Shown piece after piece: positions 1 through 6,002 of a stretch of DNA of 6,338 bases. The notes under the pieces are model-generated. The model ran no database searches and was not told the origin of the DNA. It was given only the letters and a program-made list of their open reading frames with translations. Position 1 is the stretch's first letter. The number at the start of each line of letters is the position of its first letter. Source of the stretch: Patulibacter sp050252545. GTDB taxonomy: Bacteria; Actinomycetota; Thermoleophilia; Solirubrobacterales; Solirubrobacteraceae. The stretch covers positions 1 to 6,338 of the forward strand of contig JBFWKS010000259.1 of assembly GCA_050252545.1 (NCBI GenBank). Reading direction: 5' to 3'. A program made the translations under genes and the position numbers.

Positions 1-2036
1 GTGCCCGCGACCCGGCCGCCAGAGCGCCGCTTCGCCAGCGAGATCCTCGCGGAGCGGGTCGCCTTCAGCGCACGCGAGCGCGCATCACCGCCGACGAGCC
101 GGTACCGCGCACGGGCCCGGGCCTTCGCACGCCGCGGCGCCGCGACCGACACCACCACGGATCGGTCACGGCGAACCTTCGCCGATCCGACCCGCCGTCC
201 GTCCCGGCGCACCTCGACCGCCTTGCCGACCAGCGACGGCCCTGTCACGCCGGTCAGCCGGACACGCGGCGCGCCGGCCCTGCCGGCGGCGCGGATCCCG
301 ATGATCTCGACGTACGGGGTGGCGCAGGCCTGCGCCGCCGCGACGCCGGTGCGTTCCGGCACGACGACAGGGACCGGGGCGGGGGGCACCACCGGCGTCG
401 TGTCGACGGGCGGCACGATGACGGGCTCGTCGACCGGCGGAACCACCACGGGCACGACCCGGACGACGAACGTGCGCACGGTCTCGTTGCCCTGCGTGTC
501 CTGCGCGCGGAGCTCGATCGTGTGATCGCCGAGCGTGGTCGGCGTCCACTCGACGTCCGGGCCGTAGTCGAGCGTGGGACCGTCCGTGACCAACCACCGG
601 ACCGCTTCGATCGGGTTCCACCGGTCCGTGACCACGGCCGAGAGCCTCAGCGGCACGCCGATCGTGGTGGTCGCGGGCAGCGTGACCACGACGACCGGGG
701 GCGTACGGTCCAGTAGGGCGGATTGCACCACCTGGACGTCTTCGCCGGGGGCGTTGCGGAGCTCCCGCCACACCGCGGTGAAGCTGCCGTCGTCGTACGC
801 CGCGACCTGCGGACCGCTCCTCTGGCCGAGCGCGAGCGGCGCGACCGGCACGCCCGGGTCCCAGGCGTCGCCGGCCGGCCGGGTTCGGGCCTTCACGACG
901 GCGTCGCCGCCGACCAGGTCCTCCCAGACGACCGTCGCGCTGCCGTCGGGCGCCACCGCCACATCGGACTCGGCGGGGCCGGCGAGCCCCGTCACCACCG
1001 TCTCCGTCGCGTCCCAGCTCGATCCGGCCCCGAGGGTCGCCGCGTCGATCCCCGGAGAGCCCGCGCCGTCCTCGGTGTCCCACGCTGCGACGAACCCGGC
1101 GTCCGACGCCGCGACCTTCGGCAGGCGGCTTTCCGTGCCGGGACGGTGCAGCGGCGACGTCGCCCAGGACCCCGCGGCACTGCGGACCGCCGAATGCACG
1201 AGGACGTTCTCGCCGGCCTGCTCTTCCTCCCAGACGACCACGACCCGACCATCGCGCGAGACCGCCAGGTCCGGCTCCGCGGACTCGGAGTCGCCGCCGA
1301 GCGCGAGGCCGCGGTTCAAAGCGATCGGTCCGTCGTCCTGCTCGAGGACGACCACCGCGTCGGTGTCCCGGTCCTGGTAGGCCCCGACGAGCTCGCCGTC
1401 GGGCAGGTAGCCGAGGCGAGGTTCGTTGGCCCTGCCTGCGATGGCTTCGGTCGGCCGCGTCCAGGTGTCGACGCCGGCGGCCAGCGTCCTCACGTGCAGC
1501 TCGTCCTCGCCGCCCGTGTGGACCCAGGCGACGGCGATCTCGCCGTCGTCCGAGACCGCGGCGAACGGGTCGTCGAGGTCGGCCTCGACGCGCCCGGAAG
1601 GCGAGGAGAGCGTCCACGGGCCTCCGGCGCGACGTACGGCGATGCGAACGATCATGCCGTGGTCGTGATCCTCCCACCACGAGACGACCGCCGTGCCATC
1701 GCGGCCCGTCGCGACCTGCACGTCGTCGACGCCCGCGAGGTCGCCGAGCTCGGCGTCCGCGGGGACGAGAGACGTCAGGTCGACGGGCGGGCTCCAATCG
1801 GCGGCGCCGGGAGCGCGGGTCACGACCCGCACCGCCGGGTCGTCTGCGGTGTACCACGCCGCGATCGCGGTGCCGTCCGGCGTCGTGGCAACCCGCGGGT
1901 CGTTGACGGAGTCGGCGACGGGATCGTCGAGATCGAGCGCCGAACCGCTCCAGCTCGCCGCACCGGCGGTGGACGACGCGCCGAAGGCGGTCACGACGGA
2001 GGCGAGGACGACGAGCGTTGATCGAGGGACGCGCAT
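1..2036 (-). CDS. Secreted eight-repeat beta-propeller-like protein with Ig/PKD-like domain (3' end outside window)
   Basis: The frame is open from ATG 2036 to the left edge (678 codons plus two bases), so the C-terminus is missing. Residues 1-27 form a Sec signal peptide: Arg3-Pro-Arg, a hydrophobic core, and a likely cleavage near AGAA-S28. Residues 29-443 hold eight repeats of about 50 residues, each with a core like 'PDGTAIAAWY': the core aromatic falls at 61, 120, 171, 220 (Tyr), 269, 319, 371 and 423. Most repeats have a second Trp strand (81, 141, 192, 291, 341, 392). The last repeat lacks this strand, and W29-L36 at the N-terminus resembles it, as in a closed propeller. Residues 446-528 look like an Ig/PKD-type beta-sandwich. 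Residues 529-563 are a Val/Pro linker, and 573 onward is a basic, Arg-rich beta domain. No catalytic site is recognised; binding or a cell-surface role is an inference. The longer antisense and offset frames here give Arg-rich, low-complexity products and are shadows. Confidence 0.88.
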   Translation of the reverse strand, partial: MRVPRSTLVVLASVVTAFGASSTAGAASWSGSALDLDDPVADSVNDPRVATTPDGTAIAAWYTADDPAVRVVTRAPGAADWSPPVDLTSLVPADAELGDLAGVDDVQVATGRDGTAVVSWWEDHDHGMIVRIAVRRAGGPWTLSSPSGRVEADLDDPFAAVSDDGEIAVAWVHTGGEDELHVRTLAAGVDTWTRPTEAIAGRANEPRLGYLPDGELVGAYQDRDTDAVVVLEQDDGPIALNRGLALGGDSESAEPDLAVSRDGRVVVVWEEEQAGENVLVHSAVRSAAGSWATSPLHRPGTESRLPKVAASDAGFVAAWDTEDGAGSPGIDAATLGAGSSWDATETVVTGLAGPAESDVAVAPDGSATVVWEDLVGGDAVVKARTRPAGDAWDPGVPVAPLALGQRSGPQVAAYDDGSFTAVWRELRNAPGEDVQVVQSALLDRTPPVVVVTLPATTTIGVPLRLSAVVTDRWNPIEAVRWLVTDGPTLDYGPDVEWTPTTLGDHTIELRAQDTQGNETVRTFVVRVVPVVVPPVDEPVIVPPVDTTPVVPPAPVPVVVPERTGVAAAQACATPYVEIIGIRAAGRAGAPRVRLTGVTGPSLVGKAVEVRRDGRRVGSAKVRRDRSVVVSVAAPRRAKARARARYRLVGGDARSRALKATRSARISLAKRRSGGRVAG

Positions 2037-2045
2037 GGACGCGAG

Positions 2046-2073
2046 TTCTTACAGGCGCATGGCCGTTTGTCCA
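2046..2073 (-). promoter_or_regulatory. Candidate promoter of the propeller gene
   Basis: On the minus strand, TGGACA (2073-2068, five of six to TTGACA) is followed after 16 bases by TAAGAA (2051-2046), and the ATG comes 9 bases later. No Shine-Dalgarno precedes the ATG, which would suit a leader of only a few bases. The -10 match is weak, so this is tentative. The spacer 2037-2165 also holds an A/T-rich patch around 2147-2170 containing the 11-base inverted repeat TCGATAATCGA, which could instead carry promoter signals. Confidence 0.3.
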
Positions 2074-2165
2074 CCCTGTACTTGGCTCGCGGACCCTGGG
2101 ATTTTCGGGCCGGGGGCTCTGAGCATTCCCGGAGCCTCTGTGCTCGATAATCGATCTTATGTAAC

Positions 2166-2617
2166 TCAATGAGACGCCGCTCTCGAACGCCTCCTTGAGC
2201 CGCGAGAGCTTCAACCGCTGCTCGGGATGGCTGACGACATCCACGGCCGACGGAAGCCGAGTGCCTTCCAGGCAGAAGTCATCGCCCACGTCCAGCAACT
2301 CTGGGTGGTGGCCGCACGACACCTCGCAGAGCAGGCGGACCTCGCCCTCGTACTCGCCGGTCGGATCCTCAAGCGTCACGAGACGCGAGAGCGACAGCAG
2401 AAACCCACGGTCTCCGCCCGGATAGCCCTCGATGAGCACAAAGTTCATCCGCCACCGGCTTCCCACGGTGCTCCGCCGGGCCATGCACGAACCGGAAGAA
2501 GCACTCCCAAACGTCCCTGGCATCCGCGATCCCCGAGTGGTCGATACCGATCTGGGCGAAGCCCCTCAGGAAGTCCGCCTTGACACGGTCCAGCGTGCGG
2601 ATCGATGGATCATCCAT
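2166..2617 (-). pseudogene. Frameshifted gene of unknown function, second gene of the lipoprotein operon
   Basis: The ATG at 2617 lies 5 bases after the lipoprotein TGA, with AGGCGAGG about 11 bases upstream as a possible ribosome site. The first frame gives a natural-looking protein start (MDDPSIRTLDRVKADFLRGF and on through WECFFRFV) but turns poor near 2490 and stops at 2369. From about 2485 the frame one base further along takes over with protein-like sequence and high G/C at third positions: RWRMNFVLIEGYPGG, then YEGEVRLLCEVSC, down to RLKEAFESG near 2180. That frame has no stop before it enters the propeller gene; the neighbouring frame has TGA at 2168-2166, so a second small shift may have removed the original end. 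Joined up, the product would be about 150 residues, soluble, with no signal peptide. The family is not recognised; an immunity-protein-like fold is only a guess. A sequencing error is an alternative to real decay. Confidence 0.5.
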
Positions 2618-2622
2618 GAACG

Positions 2623-3219
2623 TCAACACCTCGCCTTTCGCAACGACACACGCGGCTCCCCGCGGCGCGCTCGTTTCTTCGGCATGGCGAACGCATAGCC
2701 GTTCCTCACGATCGACAACCTCGTGCGTCGCCCGTTCCCGAACCGCACCACGGCGCACCGCATCCCGTCCGCAGCCACCCCGGCGAAGACCCGAGAGTCA
2801 CTCCCCCACCCCTCGTCCGCACTCGACACGCTGCGGACGTCCCCACAACCAACAGAGCCAGACGCGCTATTTGGGTCGGAGTAGTTGATGAACACTCGAC
2901 ACACCTGCCGCTTCTCGCGGTCGTACGCGAGGTACTGCTGTCGGCCGGCGACGCTCGGTCCGACGCGGCGAACCGCTTCAAACGGCTGGTCGTCGTCCAC
3001 GACGTCCTCTGGAATGTCGTCACGGGAGGCCGCGGGGCGACGCAAGACACCGAACGCCGCCTTGACCTTCGAGAACGACACGGTGATCGGCGGCTCATCC
3101 GGGGGCGCAACGCCGACACCGAACACCGGGGCCGAGGAGGGCTGGGCAGCAGAATTCCCCTCCCCGCACGCACACAGCGCCAAGGAAGCTCCAAGGGCAG
3201 TCAGCAATCCAATGCGCAT
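2623..3219 (-). CDS. Secreted lipoprotein of unknown function
   Basis: This is a 198-residue protein with a lipoprotein signal peptide: Arg2, a hydrophobic core at 3-17, and a lipobox ending LCA-C18, so Cys18 would be lipidated after signal peptidase II cleavage. A low-complexity Ser/Pro/Gly linker (19-44) leads to a mature domain with 'FGVLRRPAASRDDIP' (56-70). Three further cysteines (107, 125, 155) could form a disulfide, and a late 'FAGVAADGM' motif (145-153) precedes beta strands. I recall similar 'vLRRP..a.D.lP' and 'GV..DGV' stretches in Solirubrobacterales secreted proteins, but no function is attached to them. The C-terminus is basic (KKRARRG, 181-187). The ATG at 3219 fits the signal peptide exactly; only a weak GGA lies about 10 bases upstream. 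It is followed after 5 bases by the next gene, which implies an operon. Confidence 0.85.
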   Translation of the reverse strand: MRIGLLTALGASLALCACGEGNSAAQPSSAPVFGVGVAPPDEPPITVSFSKVKAAFGVLRRPAASRDDIPEDVVDDDQPFEAVRRVGPSVAGRQQYLAYDREKRQVCRVFINYSDPNSASGSVGCGDVRSVSSADEGWGSDSRVFAGVAADGMRCAVVRFGNGRRTRLSIVRNGYAFAMPKKRARRGEPRVSLRKARC

Positions 3220-3247
3220 CAGGGGTCCATTCGCATATTCACCGAAC

Positions 3248-3511
3248 TCAACCGGTCTTCAACTCGTCCCGAATGTAGCGAAGCCGGTTGAGAAGACTTG
3301 CCCGATCGCGACATGTCCCGTCGGCGTTCACGTACGGGCCTAGCTCGCGAGCGATCCAGTTCGCGTAGAGCCGACTGACCCGCGGCGCGAAGCGGATCTC
3401 CGGATGCGTCGTCCCTACACGGCGAGCAGCTGCGGAGCGGGTCGTGCGCGCGACTCCGAGCGGTGTCTCGATCCGGTGAGAACGCGGTCCCAAATTGCTG
3501 AAACTCGACAC
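3248..3511 (-). CDS. Short hypothetical protein or gene remnant upstream of the lipoprotein
   Basis: The minus frame that ends with TGA at 3250-3248 looks protein-like over its last 50-80 residues, including 'HPEIRFAPRVSRLYANWIA', 'ELGPYVNADGTCRDRA' and 'LLNRLRYIRDELKTG'. It ends 28 bases before the lipoprotein ATG, on the same strand. The frame stays open to 4183, but beyond about 3520 it is Arg/Ser-rich and overlaps the GNAT gene, so that part is a shadow. GTG 3511 (87 residues) or TTG 3493 are possible starts; neither has a clear ribosome site. It could be a small gene in the lipoprotein operon or the C-terminal remnant of a longer gene. I do not recognise the family. Confidence 0.35.
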   Translation of the reverse strand: MSSFSNLGPRSHRIETPLGVARTTRSAAARRVGTTHPEIRFAPRVSRLYANWIARELGPYVNADGTCRDRASLLNRLRYIRDELKTG

Positions 3512-3728
3512 ATCCGCCGCCCCGATGCGTCGCCACGTCAGGTGTCGTCGCGCGCGGCTGCGGACGTCTCGTCGGCCACACCGCCCAGCTCGGCCGCGCC
3601 GGCGCCCCGAGAACGACGGTCGGAACTTCTGACCGGAGAACCCGCTAGTCCGGTCCCCGAATGCTGCGGCGAGAGCCAAACGACACGCAGAGAGGTTCCG
3701 GGCCCCGTGGCTCCGCGGGCCTGCCGGA
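3512..3728. other. Spacer with no convincing gene
   Basis: Every frame here gives Arg-, Ser- or Ala-rich sequence without recognisable motifs. The only structure seen is a short GC stem, GGCCC (3701-3705) with GGGCC (3717-3721), starting 7 bases beyond the GNAT toxin stop. It could help end the toxin message, but it has no T-run. With the doubtful small gene at 3248-3511, the whole stretch 3220-3728 has no confident coding content. Confidence 0.5.
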
Positions 3729-4226
3729 TCAGCCGCCGAGTGCGGCACGGATATCGACGGTGCGCCGCCAGTATCGACGGGTCGCGAGCGGGCGAAAGCC
3801 GAAATGGGTGTAGAACGAGGCGGCCTGATCGTCGATCGCGTCCACGACGACCGCCCGTGCACCGAACTCCACCGCCCCGCGAACGCACCGTCGTAGAGCG
3901 TCGACGAGGAGCACCCCACCGACACCCGCCCCCTGCTCGGACGCGTCGAGTGCCAAGCGCGCGAGCAGGACGACCGGGACCGGATCGGGCATGCCACGCC
4001 GGATTCGTGCCGGCGCGTCGACGTGTGCGACAGAGCCCATCGCGAGCGCGTAGTAGCCGGTGACCCGATGATCGTGTTGCATGACGTACGTCGCCGCGGT
4101 GCCGGCGGCGGCCGCCGTTCGCGCGGTAACGCGCAGCCACCGATCCAACTCCTCGACGCCACTGGAGAAGGCGGTGAGATCATGTGCGTCGTCGAGGAGG
4201 ACGACCCGCCGGGGACCGTCGATCAA
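3729..4226 (-). CDS. TacT-like GNAT acetyltransferase toxin
   Basis: This is a 165-residue GNAT-fold protein of the TacT/AtaT toxin type. Characterised members acetylate the amino group of aminoacyl-tRNA with acetyl-CoA and so stop translation. Family marks are in order: 'FSSGVEELDRWLR' (20-32), 'VTGYYAL' (55-61), 'PVPVVLLARLALD' (82-94), the acetyl-CoA loop 'QGAGVGG' (98-104), 'VVVDAID' (126-132) and 'FYTHFGF' (138-144). Tyr139 matches the position of the catalytic Tyr140 in TacT. Length is normal and no key element is missing. The start is TTG at 4226, which overlaps the antitoxin TGA as TTGA; no ATG lies nearby and no Shine-Dalgarno is visible, so translation is probably coupled to the antitoxin. 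It is second in a two-gene operon. The toxin role is inferred from sequence and pairing; the exact tRNA target cannot be read from the sequence. Confidence 0.9.
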   Translation of the reverse strand: MIDGPRRVVLLDDAHDLTAFSSGVEELDRWLRVTARTAAAAGTAATYVMQHDHRVTGYYALAMGSVAHVDAPARIRRGMPDPVPVVLLARLALDASEQGAGVGGVLLVDALRRCVRGAVEFGARAVVVDAIDDQAASFYTHFGFRPLATRRYWRRTVDIRAALGG

Positions 4227-4498
4227 CGGGACGGAACGGCCACGCGCGCGTAACGCTCAAGGACCGGCATCGGCTCGGCCGGTGCATCCAACGCGGTGAC
4301 GAAGCGGTCGAACTCCTCAGCAGCGACCTCGATGCGGTTCGCGCGCTCGAGGAACTTCTCGGCGCGATCGGTCGACGCGGAGACCACGAACCCGGTGAGC
4401 GTCTGACCGCTGAGCTCGGCTGCGGCGCGGAGCACCCGCTCCTGGCGCTCGGAGACGCGCATGTTGATCCGCGCACTGCGTTTGTCGGCCTCACCCAT
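4223..4498 (-). CDS. DUF1778 (TacA-like) ribbon-helix-helix antitoxin
   Basis: A 91-residue protein of the DUF1778 family, the usual partner of GNAT toxins. The N-terminal strand 'SARINMRVS' (8-16) followed by two helices ('ERQERVLRAAAELSG' and 'TLTGFVVSASTDRAEKFL') is the DNA-binding ribbon-helix-helix. The C-terminal segment, from about residue 55 with 'EEFDRFVTALDAPAEP', is the part that in this family wraps and blocks the toxin. ATG 4513 would add five residues, but ATG 4498 is preferred because it lies exactly 6 bases after a good -10 hexamer (TACAAT), which makes a leaderless message starting at this ATG. The 4513 start would lie upstream of that transcript. The antitoxin is first in the operon and overlaps the toxin by four bases. 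Autorepression through the GTAC palindrome at its promoter is expected but inferred. Confidence 0.9.
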   Translation of the reverse strand: MGEADKRSARINMRVSERQERVLRAAAELSGQTLTGFVVSASTDRAEKFLERANRIEVAAEEFDRFVTALDAPAEPMPVLERYARVAVPSR

Positions 4499-4504
4499 GG
4501 CCGA

Positions 4505-4533
4505 ATTGTACATCTACGGTACGTACAACGCAA
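4505..4533 (-). promoter_or_regulatory. Promoter of the GNAT/DUF1778 TA operon (leaderless)
   Basis: On the minus strand, TTGCGT (4533-4528) is followed after exactly 17 bases by TACAAT (4510-4505, five of six to TATAAT). The antitoxin ATG (4498) begins 6 bases after the -10, so the transcript would start at or next to the start codon. No Shine-Dalgarno is present. Confidence 0.6.
4506..4528. promoter_or_regulatory. Palindromic operator candidate of the GNAT/DUF1778 TA operon
   Basis: A perfect 6-base inverted repeat, TTGTAC (4506-4511) and GTACAA (4523-4528), is separated by 11 bases. It fills the promoter spacer and overlaps the -10, where a bound repressor would block transcription. Ribbon-helix-helix antitoxins typically autorepress from such sites; binding here is an inference. 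Confidence 0.5.
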
Positions 4534-4588
4534 CGCTTCTCGGGCGTCGCGGCTCGGCAGGGCCGCAGCGAGAAGGGCGAGTCGCACG

Positions 4589-4617
4589 CGGCGACCGCCG
4601 ACGACGGCACCTATACG
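4589..4617 (+). promoter_or_regulatory. Candidate promoter of the glutathione S-transferase gene
   Basis: TATACG (4612-4617) ends 8 bases before the GST ATG, and no Shine-Dalgarno is seen, so the message may have a leader of about two bases. No good -35 is found; with a 17-base spacer the hexamer is CGGCGA. The 127-base spacer 4499-4625 is divergent and shared with the TA promoter. Confidence 0.3.
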
Positions 4618-4625
4618 CTGGCCCG

Positions 4626-5240
4626 ATGAAGCTCTACTCCCAGCCCGGTGCCTGCTCGACGTCCAGCCACATCGTGCTCGAATGGGCGGGCGTCCCGCAC
4701 GAGGTGCAGACGATCACCCGGGAGTTCAAGCAGACGCCGGAGTACCTGGAGCTCAATCCGGCGGGCGTCGTGCCGACGCTCATCGACGGGAACTTCGTCC
4801 TGACCCAGAACCCGGCGATCTACGGCTACATCGCCGACCACGCGCCGGAGAGCGGGCTGTTCGGTGACGGATCGGCGCAGCAGCGTGCGGAGGCGACGCG
4901 CTGGATCGCCTACGTCGGCTCCGACCTGCACCCCGTGTTCAAGCCGCTCTTCGCTCCGGCACGGTTCGGCGGTGACGGGCCCGGAGCGGACGACGTCCGT
5001 GTCTCGGCACTCGCCAACATCACCCAGACCCTGGAGCTCGCGGAGCGCCGGCTCGCCGACCGCGAGTGGCTCGCCGGGTTCCGCTCGCCCGCCGACGCGT
5101 ACCTCTACATCACGCTGCGCTGGGCCACCGCGATGGGCGTCGAGCTGACCCCCAACCTCGCGGCGTTCCTCGGCCGGATGGAGCGCGACGAGCAGGTGCT
5201 GAAGGCGCTCTCCGACGAAGGGCTCGAGACCGTCCGCTAA
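4626..5240 (+). CDS. Beta-class glutathione S-transferase
   Basis: A 204-residue cytosolic GST, normal length for the family. The N-terminal thioredoxin-like half starts 'MKLYSQPGACSTSSHI': Cys10 in the PGACS motif is the beta-class active-site cysteine. 'NPAGVVPTL' (44-52) carries the cis-proline (Pro50) that holds the glutathione backbone, and 'LTQNPAI' (59-65) takes the place of the more common E-S/E-G glutamyl-binding pair. The C-terminal helical half has 'SDLHPVFKPLF' (99-109), with His102 in the place of the beta-class active-site His106. The start at ATG 4626 gives the canonical N-terminus; upstream codons in frame are non-coding in character. The real thiol substrate is uncertain, because most actinobacteria use mycothiol. 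It is transcribed alone, divergent from the TA operon and convergent with the VOC gene. Confidence 0.9.
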   Translation: MKLYSQPGACSTSSHIVLEWAGVPHEVQTITREFKQTPEYLELNPAGVVPTLIDGNFVLTQNPAIYGYIADHAPESGLFGDGSAQQRAEATRWIAYVGSDLHPVFKPLFAPARFGGDGPGADDVRVSALANITQTLELAERRLADREWLAGFRSPADAYLYITLRWATAMGVELTPNLAAFLGRMERDEQVLKALSDEGLETVR

Positions 5241-5271
5241 CGGGTGAGCCGGGACGGTCCGCCGGCCGGCG
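5228..5271 (+). terminator. Stem-loops between convergent GST and VOC genes
   Basis: GACCGTCC (5228-5235) can pair perfectly with GGACGGTC (5252-5259), an 8-bp stem with a 16-base loop that includes the GST stop codon. It is followed at once by the 12-base self-complementary CGCCGGCCGGCG (5260-5271). The spacer lies between converging genes, where a two-way terminator is expected. No T-run follows on either strand, so it would not be a classic intrinsic terminator. Confidence 0.4.
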
Positions 5272-5302
5272 ACGGCTGCGGCGGCCTGGGCGCTGCGAGC
5301 GG

Positions 5303-5668
5303 CTACCTGCGGAACACGATCTGCCACGAGACGCCGAAGCGGTCGACGCACCACCCGAACCGGGGCGCGAAGTCGTACTCCCCCACCGGCATCAGCGCGT
5401 GGCCGCCGTCGAGGAGACGCTCGACGATCTCGTCGACCTGGCCCGCCTCCTCGACCTCGAGGAAGAGCGAGGTCGACGGCGTCAGGTCGAAGTCGTGGGC
5501 GATCGGGCTGTCGAAGAGCACCACCTCGTGCCCGGCTAGGCGCACGAGCACCGACCCCCCGAACTCCGCGCTCGACACGACCTCGCCCCCGGGCACCACG
5601 GACGCGTAGAACGCCCCCGCCTCCGCGGCCACCCCGTTCTGGAACATGACGTGCGTCCGCAGCTGCAT
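5303..5668 (-). CDS. PhnB-like VOC-fold protein (glyoxalase superfamily)
   Basis: A 121-residue protein of the PhnB-like vicinal-oxygen-chelate family (the '3-demethylubiquinone-9 3-methyltransferase' Pfam domain, whose name is misleading). The N-terminal 'THVMFQNGVAAEAGAFY' (5-21) matches the family's opening strand and helix. The middle has 'HEVVLFDSP' and 'SLFLEVEEAGQVDEIVERL', and the end has 'FGWCVDRFGVSWQI', the family's characteristic closing strand. One domain spans the whole protein. The frame opens further upstream, but that extension is Ser/Arg-rich and non-coding; ATG 5668 gives the canonical start. No Shine-Dalgarno is seen; TAGCCT lies 7 bases before the ATG as a weak -10. Its substrate cannot be told from sequence. 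It ends 62 bases from the GST stop and starts 58 bases after the RelE-like toxin stop. Confidence 0.88.
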   Translation of the reverse strand: MQLRTHVMFQNGVAAEAGAFYASVVPGGEVVSSAEFGGSVLVRLAGHEVVLFDSPIAHDFDLTPSTSLFLEVEEAGQVDEIVERLLDGGHALMPVGEYDFAPRFGWCVDRFGVSWQIVFRR

Positions 5669-5726
5669 GGGCCGCAGGCTAGACGAGCGACGTGACGGCG
5701 AACGACGGTGCCGACTGATCGTCGTC

Positions 5727-6002
5727 CTACAGGGTTCGGTAGACCGAGCTCCGATGCGCGACGCGCAGCGCGAGCACGACGAGCTCGGCATCACGCACGG
5801 CGTAGACGACGCGGTATTCCCCGACCCGAAGGCGCCAGAGGTCGGGATGCCCGACCAACGCCCGTGAGCTCGCAGGCCGCGGGTCCGTCCTCAGCTCCTC
5901 GATCGCCAGGGCAATCCGTCGCGCGACCGGCCTGTCGAGCTTCTTCAGCTCCTTGACGGCCTTCGGGTCGTACGCGACCTCGTACCGCGCGGACTCGCTC
6001 AC
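5727..6002 (-). CDS. RelE/ParE-family toxin
   Basis: A 91-residue toxin of the RelE/ParE superfamily, full length. The N-terminus 'YEVAYDPKAVKELKKLD' (7-23) and the helix 'ARRIALAIEEL' (27-37) lead into the core 'LWRLRVGEYRVVYAV' (55-69) and the end 'VLALRVAHRSSVYRTL' (76-91). Arg57, Arg59, Arg64, His83, Arg84 and Tyr88 lie where RelE-type mRNA interferases place their basic and aromatic active-site residues. A RelE-like activity, cleaving mRNA on the ribosome, is therefore more likely than a gyrase-poisoning ParE-like one, but the family is hard to split by sequence. It starts with GTG 6002, overlapping the antitoxin TGA as GTGA, with no clear Shine-Dalgarno, so coupled translation is likely. 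It is second in the operon after a Phd/YefM-like antitoxin. Confidence 0.9.
   Translation of the reverse strand: MSESARYEVAYDPKAVKELKKLDRPVARRIALAIEELRTDPRPASSRALVGHPDLWRLRVGEYRVVYAVRDAELVVLALRVAHRSSVYRTL

Noticed and set aside
1..525. Plus-strand open frame starting with GTG at base 1
   Set aside because: The product is low-complexity Thr/Gly/Arg, a mirror of the Val/Pro linker and basic domain on the other strand.
723..2021. A 432-codon plus-strand open frame opposite the propeller gene
   Set aside because: It is rich in Arg, Val and Asp with no motif or domain, while the minus frame has a signal peptide, eight repeats and a coherent domain order. It is an antisense shadow.
166..2445. A 785-codon open frame on the minus strand covering most of the left part
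   Set aside because: Only its first section (about 2180-2485) is protein-like; the rest is Arg-rich shadow of the propeller gene on the same strand, as expected at high GC.
2485..2490. Programmed +1 frameshifting as the reason for the frame switch in the disrupted gene
   Set aside because: No recognisable slippery site or stimulatory stem was seen, and the second frame lacks a proper stop, which points to decay or a sequence error.
3404..4063. Plus-strand open frame opposite the GNAT toxin
   Set aside because: The product is Arg/Pro/Ser-rich without motifs; the GNAT motifs on the minus strand are unambiguous.
4499..4513. Upstream ATG at 4513 as start of the DUF1778 antitoxin
   Set aside because: It overlaps the -10 hexamer and would lie before the predicted transcription start; ATG 4498 fits a leaderless start.
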